From assembly GCA_012034595.1 (NCBI GenBank), contig JAAUPE010000035.1, positions 1 to 54,745 on the forward strand: DNA of 54,745 nucleotides, written 5' to 3'. The position numbers and the translations under genes are program-made. Positions 47,251 to 54,745 of the stretch are shown piece by piece. Origin of the DNA: Calothrix sp. CSU_2_0 (GTDB lineage: Bacteria; Cyanobacteriota; Cyanobacteriia; Cyanobacteriales; Nostocaceae). Numbering within the stretch: position 1 is the stretch's first letter; every line of letters starts with the position of its first letter. The notes below the pieces were generated by a model. The model was not told the DNA's origin. It ran no database searches and was given only the letters and a program-made list of their open reading frames with translations.

Positions 47251-48747
47251 CTATCTCACAGAGAAAGCTTCGCTAAACCGACGGGTAACTGGCTCCGTAA
47301 TAAAGGTTAAAATCGACTTTTTCCGGGTGACAATTTCGCCATTCGCTGTCATCCCCGGTGTAAATTGTACTTCCTGACCCCGCACCATTAACGAGTGCTT
47401 GCTGAGTTTGATTTGGGTGGGAAATACTAAACCTAACTCCTTATCTGCGATCGCATTGGGGCTAACTTTGACAACTTCGCCTTCGATAGTACCAAATTCC
47501 TGAAATGGGAAGGTTGCCATTTTCACTTTTGTTCTCATTCCCTGACGAATAAATCCGATGTCGCGGTTCAATACTTTGACTTCGAGGAGCAATTCTTCTC
47601 CATCTGGTAATATTGACAACAGTTCCTCACCGGATTGTACTGGACCTTTGGTTGCCTTAATTTTGTAAACAGTTCCAGCTACAGGGGATTTGATGCTTTC
47701 ATACTCAGTTTGCTTACGGGCTTGATTAAGTTTACCTGATACATCGGCTAATTCTTCACGTCGCTTGTTCATTTGGGTTAAAATTTCGCTTTGCCGTTCC
47801 GATGCTAGTCGTTGTGCTTGGTTTTTGGCTCCCTGGAATGCTGCTTGTGCCTGCTTAATTTCTTGGAGTTGGGCAGCCATGTCTTTTTGTAGCGATGTTA
47901 CTTTATCTTGAGCTTCGGTAATTTTGTTTTGGTTGTTGGTGATTTCGTCGTCAGCACGGGTAATTTCGGCATTGGCACGGTTGAGTTGATCCTGTGCTTG
48001 GAGATAGTCGAGTCTGGGAACTGCACCGTTGCCAATGAGGGTACGCATACTTTTTTCCCGTTGTTGGGCTAAGGCAACGTTATTATTGACTTTTTGCCGC
48101 AGGTTTTGGGCATTGGCAAGGTTGGTTTGGGCATTTACTAAACTAGTTTGGGCGTTGGTATAGTTTTCTTGCAAGCGGGTAAAGCGAACTTTGGCTTGGT
48201 CGATGGCAGATGCGAGACGATTTGCTTCGGCTTCGGCTGCGGCTTGTTTTGCTTCAAAATCTCGCAATCGTGCGGCTAGGAGTTCGTCTTGGATGGCAGT
48301 TCCGGCTTTTTTAGTACCTGCGCGTTCGGCATCAAGACGGCTCAAATCTTGTTGGATAAGTTTAGCAGATTGTGCTAATCGGGTGACATCTAATTTTTGA
48401 TATTCGGGGTCACGTTCGATTAATACTTGGTCTTTGGTAATGCGATCGCCTTCTTTGACACGTACTGCCATAATTGAACCATTACCGATGGATGTTACGG
48501 GACGTACTTGGGTTGAGGCAACTATTTCCCCTGGTGCGGTGGCAACTTCATCGACTTCGGAAAAATATGCCCATGCGATCGCGCCAAAAATTATAGCGCT
48601 AATTGTACCCGCAAGTAATCGCGTGTATAAAGGCGGTAATTCTTGTACTGCTTTCCCTAGTTCAAAAGATAATTGTTCTTCGGGACGAGCAAATATTTGT
48701 TTGGTTTGACGTGCTTGTGCAGCGTTTGCAGCTAAGGGAGAACGCAT
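47251..48747 (-). CDS. HlyD-family membrane fusion protein (type I secretion adaptor)
   Basis: A 498-residue periplasmic adaptor that links an inner-membrane ABC exporter to an outer-membrane channel. The cytoplasmic N terminus (1-42) precedes one membrane helix at about 44-62. A lipoyl-like half (GSIMAVRVKEGDRITKDQVL), a long coiled-coil hairpin at about 95-335 rich in Ala/Gln/Asn, and the second lipoyl/beta-barrel part (SPVAGTVYKIKATKGPVQSG) follow. The short C terminus reads TEPVTRRFSEAFSVR. It is separated from the ABC exporter by about 10 kb but shares its strand and is the only candidate adaptor here. Confidence 0.9.
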   Translation of the reverse strand: MRSPLAANAAQARQTKQIFARPEEQLSFELGKAVQELPPLYTRLLAGTISAIIFGAIAWAYFSEVDEVATAPGEIVASTQVRPVTSIGNGSIMAVRVKEGDRITKDQVLIERDPEYQKLDVTRLAQSAKLIQQDLSRLDAERAGTKKAGTAIQDELLAARLRDFEAKQAAAEAEANRLASAIDQAKVRFTRLQENYTNAQTSLVNAQTNLANAQNLRQKVNNNVALAQQREKSMRTLIGNGAVPRLDYLQAQDQLNRANAEITRADDEITNNQNKITEAQDKVTSLQKDMAAQLQEIKQAQAAFQGAKNQAQRLASERQSEILTQMNKRREELADVSGKLNQARKQTEYESIKSPVAGTVYKIKATKGPVQSGEELLSILPDGEELLLEVKVLNRDIGFIRQGMRTKVKMATFPFQEFGTIEGEVVKVSPNAIADKELGLVFPTQIKLSKHSLMVRGQEVQFTPGMTANGEIVTRKKSILTFITEPVTRRFSEAFSVR

Positions 48748-48752
48748 AAATA

Positions 48753-48843
48753 AAGTTAGGAGTTAGGAGTTGGGAGTTAGGAGTTGGAAGTTGGGAGTTG
48801 GAAGTTGGGAGTTGGAAGTTGGGAGTTGGGAGTTGGGAGTTGA
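48753..48843. repeat. Heptamer tandem repeat (GGAGTTG/GGAAGTT)n
   Basis: About 13 head-to-tail 7-mers of the GGAGTTG, GGAGTTA or GAAGTTG type occupy the leader of the HlyD gene. This is a short tandemly repeated sequence of the kind found in heterocystous cyanobacteria. Confidence 0.9.
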
Positions 48844-48905
48844 GAACTCAGGGTTGTAATGATAGATAACTCATAATTCCTCACTTATAATTCCTCACTC
48901 CTCTG

Positions 48906-49781
48906 TCATATCGATAAGTGTCTTCTTAAGAAGCTTTCTAGGGATTCTAATCGAAAATTAAATATTGCTTCTAATTTAGCAATTTCTTCTTTTGTACAGA
49001 AAAATTCGTTTGCCAGCAATGTCCGAAATGTCCCCAAGGCTCTTTCTGCTTGGGGATTAATTAATCCTAATGCACTACGAAACCCATCCACTAAAAATAG
49101 CGGTGGATTAATGATAACTACTTCTCGATTAAAAATAAGACCGAAGATACGGGGTATATCTTCCCGTGTCAATATTTCTGCTCCTCCAACTGAGAATATT
49201 TGATTGCTGGCAGCAGGAATATTAACCGAATCAACAGCCATTTTTGCCAAATCATCGGTACTGACAATCGACGTGCGATTTGTGCGATCGCCAATTAGTA
49301 AATATAATCCTGTTTTGCGGAAACTTTCAGCCAGGGGTAGCAAATTTGACGCTAATCCAGATGGACGCAAAATCGTGTACTCTAAACCACTTGATTGTAA
49401 ATATCGTTCGACTTCACGTTTAGCTTTAAATACGGGTGCATCTTCGTAGCCTCTATCTGCTCCAAGTACGGAAATAAAGACAAAATATTTTACCCCATTG
49501 TCCTTAGCGTGATCGATCAGTTCGATGTTTGCACGATAATCTAGCGCTAGTGCATCTCCCCCAGAACCGTGACTGCTGATAATATATTCGACTCCACGAC
49601 AAGCTTTTTCGATGTCACGCTGTTCGCGCAAGTCACCGATAAACAGTTCTGCACCTCGGTGTTCTAATTCATCGTAGCGCGATGTGAGACGGACAAATGC
49701 TCGTACCCGTGCTTTTTGTGTACATAAAAGCCGCACGACTTTGCGACCGATTCCACCTGTTGCTCCTGTTACCAAAAACAT
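48906..49781 (-). CDS. Atypical short-chain dehydrogenase (NmrA-like)
   Basis: A 291-residue Rossmann-fold protein with an N-terminal NAD(P) motif VTGATGGIGRKVVRLLCTQK at about 4-23. The central part (YFVFISVLGADRGYEDAPVF) and LEYTILRPSGLASNLLPLAE match the NAD(P)H-binding NmrA/HSCARG type. The usual Y-x3-K pair is not present. A C-terminal helix set (GTFRTLLANEFFCTKEEIAK) is specific to the cyanobacterial group. Substrate is unknown. Confidence 0.82.
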   Translation of the reverse strand: MFLVTGATGGIGRKVVRLLCTQKARVRAFVRLTSRYDELEHRGAELFIGDLREQRDIEKACRGVEYIISSHGSGGDALALDYRANIELIDHAKDNGVKYFVFISVLGADRGYEDAPVFKAKREVERYLQSSGLEYTILRPSGLASNLLPLAESFRKTGLYLLIGDRTNRTSIVSTDDLAKMAVDSVNIPAASNQIFSVGGAEILTREDIPRIFGLIFNREVVIINPPLFLVDGFRSALGLINPQAERALGTFRTLLANEFFCTKEEIAKLEAIFNFRLESLESFLRRHLSI

Positions 49782-49790
49782 ATAATTTTA

Positions 49791-49847
49791 GATTTGGGAG
49801 TTGGGATTTTGGTTTTAGATTTTGGTTTTAGATTCTGGTTTTAGTTA
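49791..49847. repeat. GGTTTTAGATTTT tandem repeats
   Basis: Three near-identical 14-bp units (GATTTTGGTTTTAG) and an adjacent GGGAGTTG run lie between the SDR gene and the VOC gene; this is low-complexity repeat DNA in their shared promoter region. Confidence 0.75.
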
Positions 49848-49953
49848 ATTGTAATCAGGGAATGAGAAATGCGGTTAACGCATTCCGAAAATCAGAGCGA
49901 TAATTTAATGTATTCCTGATGTCGTAGTAATTTACGCTCTGCTAAAATTATTT

Positions 49954-50370
49954 ATGAACCAAGTTATATTCCACCTCGCTTTCCCGATCGCCAATATTCC
50001 TCAAGCTAAAGCATATTATATCGACGGATTGGGTTGTATCCTGGGACGCGAAAACCCTCAGGCACTAATTCTCAACCTCTACGGACATCAATTAGTTGCC
50101 CATACAACCAAGGAACCACTAACACGTCAACGTGGTATTTATCCAAGGCATTTCGGTTTAATATTTACTTCCGAGGCAGACTGGCAAGCTCTATTAGAGA
50201 GGGCTTTAGCCCAGCAATTACCTTTTCGTGAAGAAGCAAAAAATCGTTTCGTGCAGACACCTTTAGAACACCGTACCTTCTTTTTAGAAGACCCATTTTA
50301 CAATTTAATGGAATTTAAATACTACCGTCATGCCGAAGCTATTTTGGTAGTCCTGAGTATGAAAAAATAG
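49954..50370 (+). CDS. VOC-superfamily (glyoxalase-like) protein
   Basis: A 138-residue vicinal-oxygen-chelate fold protein. Family features are HLAFPIANIPQAKAYYIDGL at the start and EDPFYNLMEFKYYRH at the end, where H and E residues would bind a metal. It most resembles the extradiol dioxygenase-like cyanobacterial proteins. The substrate cannot be inferred. It is a single gene between repeat blocks. Confidence 0.85.
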   Translation: MNQVIFHLAFPIANIPQAKAYYIDGLGCILGRENPQALILNLYGHQLVAHTTKEPLTRQRGIYPRHFGLIFTSEADWQALLERALAQQLPFREEAKNRFVQTPLEHRTFFLEDPFYNLMEFKYYRHAEAILVVLSMKK

Positions 50371-50390
50371 GCGATACATAGGGAGTTATG

Positions 50391-50526
50391 ACTCCTGAAT
50401 TCTGACTCCTGAATCCTGAACCCTGAACCCTGAATCCTGAACCCTAAATCCTGACTCCTGAATCCTGACTCCTGAATCCTAAATCCTGAATCCTAAATCC
50501 TGACTCCTGACTCCTGAATCCTGATT
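50391..50526. repeat. Heptamer tandem repeat (CTCCTGA/ATCCTGA)n
   Basis: About 19 head-to-tail 7-mers of the form CTCCTGA, ATCCTGA, ACCCTGA or AATCCTA. The left part is intergenic, and the right part (50479-50526) forms the coding end of the lipase gene on the minus strand. Confidence 0.92.
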
Positions 50527-51123
50527 AAACGGTTCTACTAAAGCTTCCGCAACTGTTTTCATTGTCCTAATATCCGTCAACATCCACGGGTGAATTAATG
50601 CTGGAACTATGACCTCACGTCCAAATCCCATTTGCGAACTTTTGGCGGGAACTATCATTAAATCATAGGGTGTCCAAATCGAAGTAAAGTTTAACTGCTT
50701 CAACATCCTCCCATCAGAATTTAAATCTTTGATAAACAAGTCATCTGGACGCATTTGCACGCAACCTGGACGCTGTGATGCATAAGCTACAACTGTTCCA
50801 TGATGTGGAGAGGAAATTGTAATAAATCTCTGTACTTGTTTAATTCCTCCAAGACGCTGAATATAATAGCGACTAACTATTCCCCCCATACTAAAACCAA
50901 CAATATCGATCGCTTCTCCTTCGGTAAAAGTGGTAGCAATGAATTTGGCAAGTTGTTCTGCTAATTTATCTAACCCCACATCACCGTTATTGGGAACCAA
51001 ATCCAGCGCATATACTAACCACCCTTCATTTCTCAAGAAGGTTGCCATTTTGTTAAATACGGCAAACGTATCATTTATTCCATGTACTAATACAACCTTG
51101 TTCTTATGATTTAGTTGAGCCAT
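50479..51123 (-). CDS. Lipase/alpha-beta hydrolase
   Basis: A 214-residue alpha/beta hydrolase, probably a lipase or esterase. VVLVHGINDTFAVF carries the oxyanion-hole HG, the nucleophile is S78 in IVGFSMGGIVSRYY, and SSPHHGT is typical of triacylglycerol lipases. The charge-relay Asp and His are probably D in NSDGRM or LTDIRT and H in LIHPWMLTD. The last 15 residues (NQDSGVRSQDLGFRI) are encoded by the heptamer repeat, so the C terminus was extended by repeat expansion. Confidence 0.85.
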   Translation of the reverse strand: MAQLNHKNKVVLVHGINDTFAVFNKMATFLRNEGWLVYALDLVPNNGDVGLDKLAEQLAKFIATTFTEGEAIDIVGFSMGGIVSRYYIQRLGGIKQVQRFITISSPHHGTVVAYASQRPGCVQMRPDDLFIKDLNSDGRMLKQLNFTSIWTPYDLMIVPAKSSQMGFGREVIVPALIHPWMLTDIRTMKTVAEALVEPFNQDSGVRSQDLGFRI

Positions 51124-51752
51124 TCCTATCTCCGTAATTTAACTATTATTAATTTGCTAGATATTTTACTTTGTTGATTGCGATCGCTTTGCACCGTCGC
51201 CTAGCGAAAAAATACGAATCATCACGGTCAGGGGTGAATGCCGATTTGAGGTTAGGTCGAAATTGGACAGGTTAGACTTAAGATTTCGATGCCATAATTG
51301 GAACTATGGAAAAATAAAGTAAAGTTTTGTAAAGGCATTTGCTAAAAAAAATTGCTTAAAGTTGGGTAAAATCTCATAATATCTATATAGAGTGTCACAT
51401 ATCTTTAGACGCTACTTATCTGGTATATTTTGGGTATTGACTTTTTTGGTCAAGTTGTATTGTGTTGTCAAAGTTAAAACATCAAAAATAGGTGGATAGT
51501 AACTAGCACAATCTGGAACCAGAGCCGATTAAAGCTCCCAGAATAAGTAAAAAATAGGTCATTTACTTAACTTTTATGATCTAATTTTTATGGGGATAAA
51601 GACAAAATTGATTACATTGAGTTTTGTCATTTGTAAAGTGCTAGTTGAACCAAAATAAACGGCACTGAAGTAACTATTCAAAAGGGTAAAATATTACCTG
51701 TTTTTCAGAATTTACAATCGATTCGTACCAGAAGAAGGGAGACAAAATAGTC
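51124..51752. other. Intergenic region upstream of low-complexity protein
   Basis: No gene or RNA family is recognised in these 629 bases. One HIP1 octamer lies near 51179. A/T-rich sequence continues to a GAAGAAGGGAGAC purine stretch near 51730, possibly the ribosome binding region of the next gene. Confidence 0.4.
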
Positions 51753-52217
51753 ATGTTTGGGTTTATCAAAAATTTAGCAAAAAAAAGCGACAAAAGTTTT
51801 TATTTAGAATTGAAGGATGATGAAGAGGCAAAACCAACTGAAACATCAAATGGTGCAAAACCCAAAGCAGTAGCAGCTTCATCCGCACCTGTTGCTGAAG
51901 CATCTGCACCTAAACCTGTACCCCCAGAAACTTCTAACGGGAAGCCAACTAAAAAAGAGATTGCTGCTGCTGCAAAAGCTGCTAAAATCCAAGCAGCCAA
52001 AGGAGAGAAAAAAGCGGAATCAGCAAAAGTATTAGACCCCGCAGAAATTGTAGCCGCAGCAGTTGCAAAAAAACCTGAAGTACCGACTGAAAAGAACTTT
52101 GCAACCAAGTACCTTTTGACTAATGGTAGCAACAGTCGTCGTCGTCCAGGTCCCAATATGAATGGGTTTTTGGAAATGGCTCGTACAGCTAAGACTCCAG
52201 GTCAGAAGTCGAATTAG
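51753..52217 (+). CDS. Low-complexity Ala/Lys/Pro-rich conserved protein
   Basis: A 154-residue protein of unknown function that seems conserved in filamentous cyanobacteria. The start (MFGFIKNLAKKSDKSFYLEL) and end (KNFATKYLLTNGSNSRRRPG, then NGFLEMARTAKTP) are ordered and look conserved. The middle 100 residues are an Ala/Lys/Glu/Pro-rich, probably disordered linker. An ends-conserved, linker-variable layout suggests a tethering or scaffold protein. A purine-rich ribosome binding region precedes the ATG. Confidence 0.65.
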   Translation: MFGFIKNLAKKSDKSFYLELKDDEEAKPTETSNGAKPKAVAASSAPVAEASAPKPVPPETSNGKPTKKEIAAAAKAAKIQAAKGEKKAESAKVLDPAEIVAAAVAKKPEVPTEKNFATKYLLTNGSNSRRRPGPNMNGFLEMARTAKTPGQKSN

Positions 52218-52466
52218 GGATTACTGAAAAAGGGAAAGGAAAAATCGCAATATTAATTTTTTTCTACCCTATTCCCCAATTTTCGTAAATACTAATCCGC
52301 TATATAATTGAAATGCTGGGTCCCAATTACTTGCTTCTCTGCGAAACAGATGAGTGTGAGGTTTAATGTGACTCAGTATTTCATTTTTGTCTAAGATTGT
52401 TTCAGCAAAGGGTGTAAAAGCGCAGAGACGCTGAGGCGCAAAGGTGGGAAGGAGTTAATATATCTT

Positions 52467-53186
52467 TTATACTTCATATACTGCGGAAATTAGGGATAGT
52501 GCGACGGTTGGGGCTGTAATAGCGCGGAGGATACGTTTTCCTAGTGATACGGGTTGATATCCGGTTTTTATCGCTAACTCTAATTCTGCATCTGTCCAAC
52601 CACCTTCTGAACCGATCGCAATAATTATTTGGTTGTTGGTGACTTTTTCTTGGTTTTGCAAGTAACTAAGTAAATGCGGGTTGTTACCACGTCCTTCACA
52701 GATATATTTTTGTTCGGCTGTAAGTGCTGATAATGCAGCTTTGAAGCTCATTGGTTCGAGAATTGTGGGGATAATTGCACGTTCAGATTGTTCTGTGGCT
52801 TCTATTGCAATTCGTCTCCAGCGTTCTAGCTTTTGTTGACTCGGATTTAAGAGAGTGCGATCGCTCAACACAGGTACAATATTTGCTACTCCTAATTCAG
52901 TACAAGCTCGGACGACATCATCAAATCCATTTCCCTTAGGTAGTGCCACTAATAAATTAATAGATACAGGTAATTCTGTTTTGACATCGAGAAGTTCTAA
53001 AACAGTTCCAAATTCACCTTGTAACTTTGTTAACCACCATTTTCCCGTGCCATCAATCGCGATGAATCGATCTCCGTTGTGCGATCGCAGTACCCGTACT
53101 AAATAATGTAACTGTTCGCGTGTTAGGGAAATTTGCTTATCTTGAAGTTGGGAAGGAGAAATGACGATACGTTGCAGTTGCGACAT
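52467..53186 (-). CDS. rsmE: 16S rRNA (uracil-1498-N3)-methyltransferase
   Basis: A 239-residue SPOUT-class methyltransferase that modifies U1498 of 16S rRNA in the decoding site. The N-terminal PUA-like part (SLTREQLHYLVRVLRSHNGD) precedes the knot domain, with LVALPKGNGFDDVVRACTEL, IIIAIGSEGGWTDAELELA and VSLGKRILRAITAPTVALSL. The family has LGxRILRxETA; here Ile replaces Glu. Confidence 0.92.
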   Translation of the reverse strand: MSQLQRIVISPSQLQDKQISLTREQLHYLVRVLRSHNGDRFIAIDGTGKWWLTKLQGEFGTVLELLDVKTELPVSINLLVALPKGNGFDDVVRACTELGVANIVPVLSDRTLLNPSQQKLERWRRIAIEATEQSERAIIPTILEPMSFKAALSALTAEQKYICEGRGNNPHLLSYLQNQEKVTNNQIIIAIGSEGGWTDAELELAIKTGYQPVSLGKRILRAITAPTVALSLISAVYEV

Positions 53187-53249
53187 TATAATTATTTATT
53201 TGAGAAGATATTCCAATTAGAGTATTCCAACAAATAAATGATCCAAAAT

Positions 53250-53340
53250 TTGTCATTGCGAGGAGGAACGACGAAGCAATCGCGTAATCTCCGAGTTCTT
53301 GCGATTGCTTCATTCCGCTTCGCTTCATTCGCAATGACAA
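53250..53340. repeat. 91-bp palindromic dispersed repeat
   Basis: The outer arms TTGTCATTGCG (53250-53260) and CGCAATGACAA (53330-53340) are perfect inverses, with inner GAAGCAATCGC and GCGATTGCTTC also paired. It is a REP-like element in the divergent promoter region of rsmE and the GNAT gene; a fragment (TCGTCATTGCGAG) also appears near 29829. Confidence 0.85.
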
Positions 53341-53408
53341 TTGGGCATTTTATTACTTGGAGTACTCTTATTCTACTTTCTTCCTCTCTCCCTTATTCCT
53401 CAGCGTAA

Positions 53409-53438
53409 CTCTGCGCTGACTTTGCGTTCCTCTGCGTT
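53409..53438. repeat. CTCTGCGCTGACTTTGCGTTCC repeat
   Basis: A variant of the CTCTGCGTCC short repeat that is widespread in cyanobacterial spacers, also seen near 7990. Confidence 0.5.
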
Positions 53439-53461
53439 TAAAAATATTAAAAAATCTCAAC

Positions 53462-54040
53462 ATGACAATAATTCGACTTGCAACATCAGACGATGCATCA
53501 CAAATCCAAGCAATTTACGCACCATTTTGTGAACATTCACCAGCAACCTTTGAAACCCAAGCACCAACAGTTTTGGAAATGAGCCAAAGAATTAACAAAC
53601 TCATGCAAAAATTTCCTTGGTTGGTATATGAATATAATCGCGAAGTTCTCGGATATGTCTACGCAGCAACGCATCACGATCGCACTGCTTATCAATGGTC
53701 AGTAAATGTGAGCGTGTATGTTCACCAAAAAGCCTATCGTCAGGGAATTGGACGTAATTTATATAAATGTTTGTTTGAATTATTAAAAATTCAGGGTTTT
53801 TATAATGCTTATGCGGGAATTACCCAACCGAATCAACCAAGTATGAATTTACATCGATCGCTTGGTTTTCAAGATGTAGGAATTTATAAAAATGTGGGTT
53901 ACAAATGTGGAAATTGGCACGATGTAATTTGGTTGGAGTTGCCATTGCAGGAAGTTAGAGAAAATCCCCAGTTTCCAATTGGTATTCGAGAGTTGAATGT
54001 GAACGAAGAATTAGCGGTTATTGTCGCATGGATAAACTAA
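53462..54040 (+). CDS. GNAT N-acetyltransferase (phosphinothricin acetyltransferase-like)
   Basis: A 192-residue GNAT enzyme of the PAT/bar subgroup, which acetylates phosphinothricin, methionine derivatives or related amines. The acetyl-CoA site is VSVYVHQKAYRQGIGRNLYK, and the C-terminal NQPSMNLHRSLGFQDVGIYK, GYKCGNWHDVIWLEL segment is highly characteristic. It acts in the cytoplasm; the natural substrate is not known. Confidence 0.88.
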   Translation: MTIIRLATSDDASQIQAIYAPFCEHSPATFETQAPTVLEMSQRINKLMQKFPWLVYEYNREVLGYVYAATHHDRTAYQWSVNVSVYVHQKAYRQGIGRNLYKCLFELLKIQGFYNAYAGITQPNQPSMNLHRSLGFQDVGIYKNVGYKCGNWHDVIWLELPLQEVRENPQFPIGIRELNVNEELAVIVAWIN

Positions 54041-54082
54041 TAAAATATCGCCAACTTGACTTGGAAATAATGACTGTGTAAC

Positions 54083-54331
54083 TCATGATACAGAATTTGA
54101 GCGATTCGCAATATAATCATCCACAGTTATCGATTCTCCACGTGCATACTCATCGCGAACGGCTTGAATTTCTGCTTGTGTTTCTGTATCGTCTTCGTAC
54201 AGTGCTTCTTCGGCTTCAAATATTTGTTGTTCGATAATTTCCTGAAGTTGGCGTTTTTCTTCTAAATTTAAAGAGGAAATTGCTTCTGCGAAGGCTTCTA
54301 GGGAAAGTTGTATTTTAACAATGGCTGACAT
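54083..54331 (-). CDS. Small acidic protein, possible antitoxin-like
   Basis: An 82-residue acidic protein (MSAIVKIQLSLEAFAEAISS) if started at 54331, the ATG preferred over one 14 codons upstream. The N-terminal helix (LNLEEKRQLQEIIEQQIFEA) and the C-terminal part (EIQAVRDEYARGESITVDDY) resemble small cyanobacterial antitoxin-like proteins. No toxin lies next to it: downstream is the GNAT gene on the other strand. Function is unknown. Confidence 0.55.
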   Translation of the reverse strand: MSAIVKIQLSLEAFAEAISSLNLEEKRQLQEIIEQQIFEAEEALYEDDTETQAEIQAVRDEYARGESITVDDYIANRSNSVS

Positions 54332-54399
54332 TTTTTTCTTAGGGATTTTTGACGGGGTTGTGGCAATATCCAAATTTTAGCAATTCTGGTCGTTTTAAT

Positions 54400-54745
54400 T
54401 TATTGCTGGTTGATTAAAGCCTGAAATCGTCCATCATCGCGAATCGCATCAAAATCGGTATCGGTTTTTGCCATTTCTCGACATTCTGGGTTTAAATTAA
54501 TCGCTGTTTGCAGATTTTCTATTGCTGTATCGATATTACCTAAAACACCGTAAGTACAAGCGCGATTGTACCAAGCTGCGTCGTCATCAGGTTTAAATTT
54601 GAGTACTTCTTCGTAGGATGCGATCGCTTCAGAGAACTGTCCCAAATTAGCCAGCGCAATCCCCTTACCACACAAAGCTTCGTGGTAATCGGGTTTAATT
54701 TTGAGTGCTTCTTCGCAGGATGCGATCGCTTCTTCATATCGTCCC
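54400..54745 (-). CDS. TPR-repeat protein, 5' part outside the window
   Basis: At least 115 codons are present and the frame runs to the window edge, so the N terminus is missing. Three TPR units are seen: GRYEEAIASCEEALKIKPDY, GQFSEAIASYEEVLKFKPDD and GNIDTAIENLQTAINLNPEC. The C-terminal tail DFDAIRDDGRFQALINQQ is a common end of cyanobacterial TPR proteins. TPRs mediate protein-protein contacts; no effector domain is visible in the part present. Confidence 0.85.
   Translation of the reverse strand, partial: GRYEEAIASCEEALKIKPDYHEALCGKGIALANLGQFSEAIASYEEVLKFKPDDDAAWYNRACTYGVLGNIDTAIENLQTAINLNPECREMAKTDTDFDAIRDDGRFQALINQQ

Noticed and set aside
50391-50526. Possible CRISPR array
   Set aside because: Units are 7 bp and contiguous, with no spacers; it is a heptamer tandem repeat. 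The same applies to 48753-48843 and 12966-12998.
51800-52156. 118-codon minus-strand frame opposite the low-complexity protein
   Set aside because: Its Ala/Ser/Phe composition mirrors the Ala/Lys codons of the real gene; the plus-strand frame has conserved ends and a ribosome binding region.

Overview
The window comes from the chromosome of a filamentous, probably heterocyst-forming (Nostocales-type) cyanobacterium. The evidence is the split RNA polymerase beta' subunit (rpoC1 and rpoC2 as separate genes, seen in cyanobacteria and plastids), the gene order rpsT-tatD-rpoB-rpoC1-rpoC2, very frequent HIP1 octamers (GCGATCGC), a Tab2-family photosystem translation factor, a DUF92/VTE6-like membrane protein, and many 7-bp tandem repeats in intergenic regions. 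The genus cannot be fixed from sequence alone.

Layout. 1-3990: an HtrA/Deg protease, a LysM-M23 peptidase broken by a frameshift, and an isochorismatase-like hydrolase. 4050-5930: a defence-type island with a RelE-like pair (toxin frameshifted) and a PIN toxin pair, interleaved with three copies of a MITE-like repeat whose nested inverted repeats contain the GTTGGGTT core. 5937-7695: a two-gene unit of a small Pepco-like protein and a caspase-like protease with a four-helix membrane tail; this is the best candidate for a little-described conflict or cell-death system. 8054-13944: surface polysaccharide genes (CSP41-like epimerase, GT4 glycosyltransferase, polyprenyl-phosphate sugar transferase, gmd, fcl), resembling the rfb genes that make LPS O-antigen in Anabaena. 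14034-27533: a membrane coiled-coil protein, then the S20-TatD-RNA polymerase block. 27746-33292: GH5 cellulase, hisD, tab2. 33300-34020: IS200/IS605-type remnants with only the 3' end of tnpB. 34026-48747: parts of a type I secretion system (parvulin, an ABC exporter with a cyclic-nucleotide-type sensor and a degenerate C39 domain, and a distant HlyD protein). Between them lie three proteases without Sec signal peptides (two subtilases and a calpain), possible cargo, and a second island of DUF6883/DUF4926, Phd-PIN and Uma2 genes set in HIP1-rich repeats. 48906-54745: SDR, VOC, lipase, low-complexity protein, RsmE, GNAT, and a TPR gene running off the window.

Two observations stand out. First, several tiny sequences (21, 27 and 28 nt, plus a 126-nt composite) sit exactly at the centre of HIP1, between GCGA and TCGC; one is an in-frame nine-codon insertion in the sugar transferase. 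They look like minute mobile elements that target HIP1. Second, five genes carry single-base frameshifts, all in homopolymers. One is rpoB, which is essential, so assembly or sequencing indels must be considered before any of these genes is called a pseudogene.
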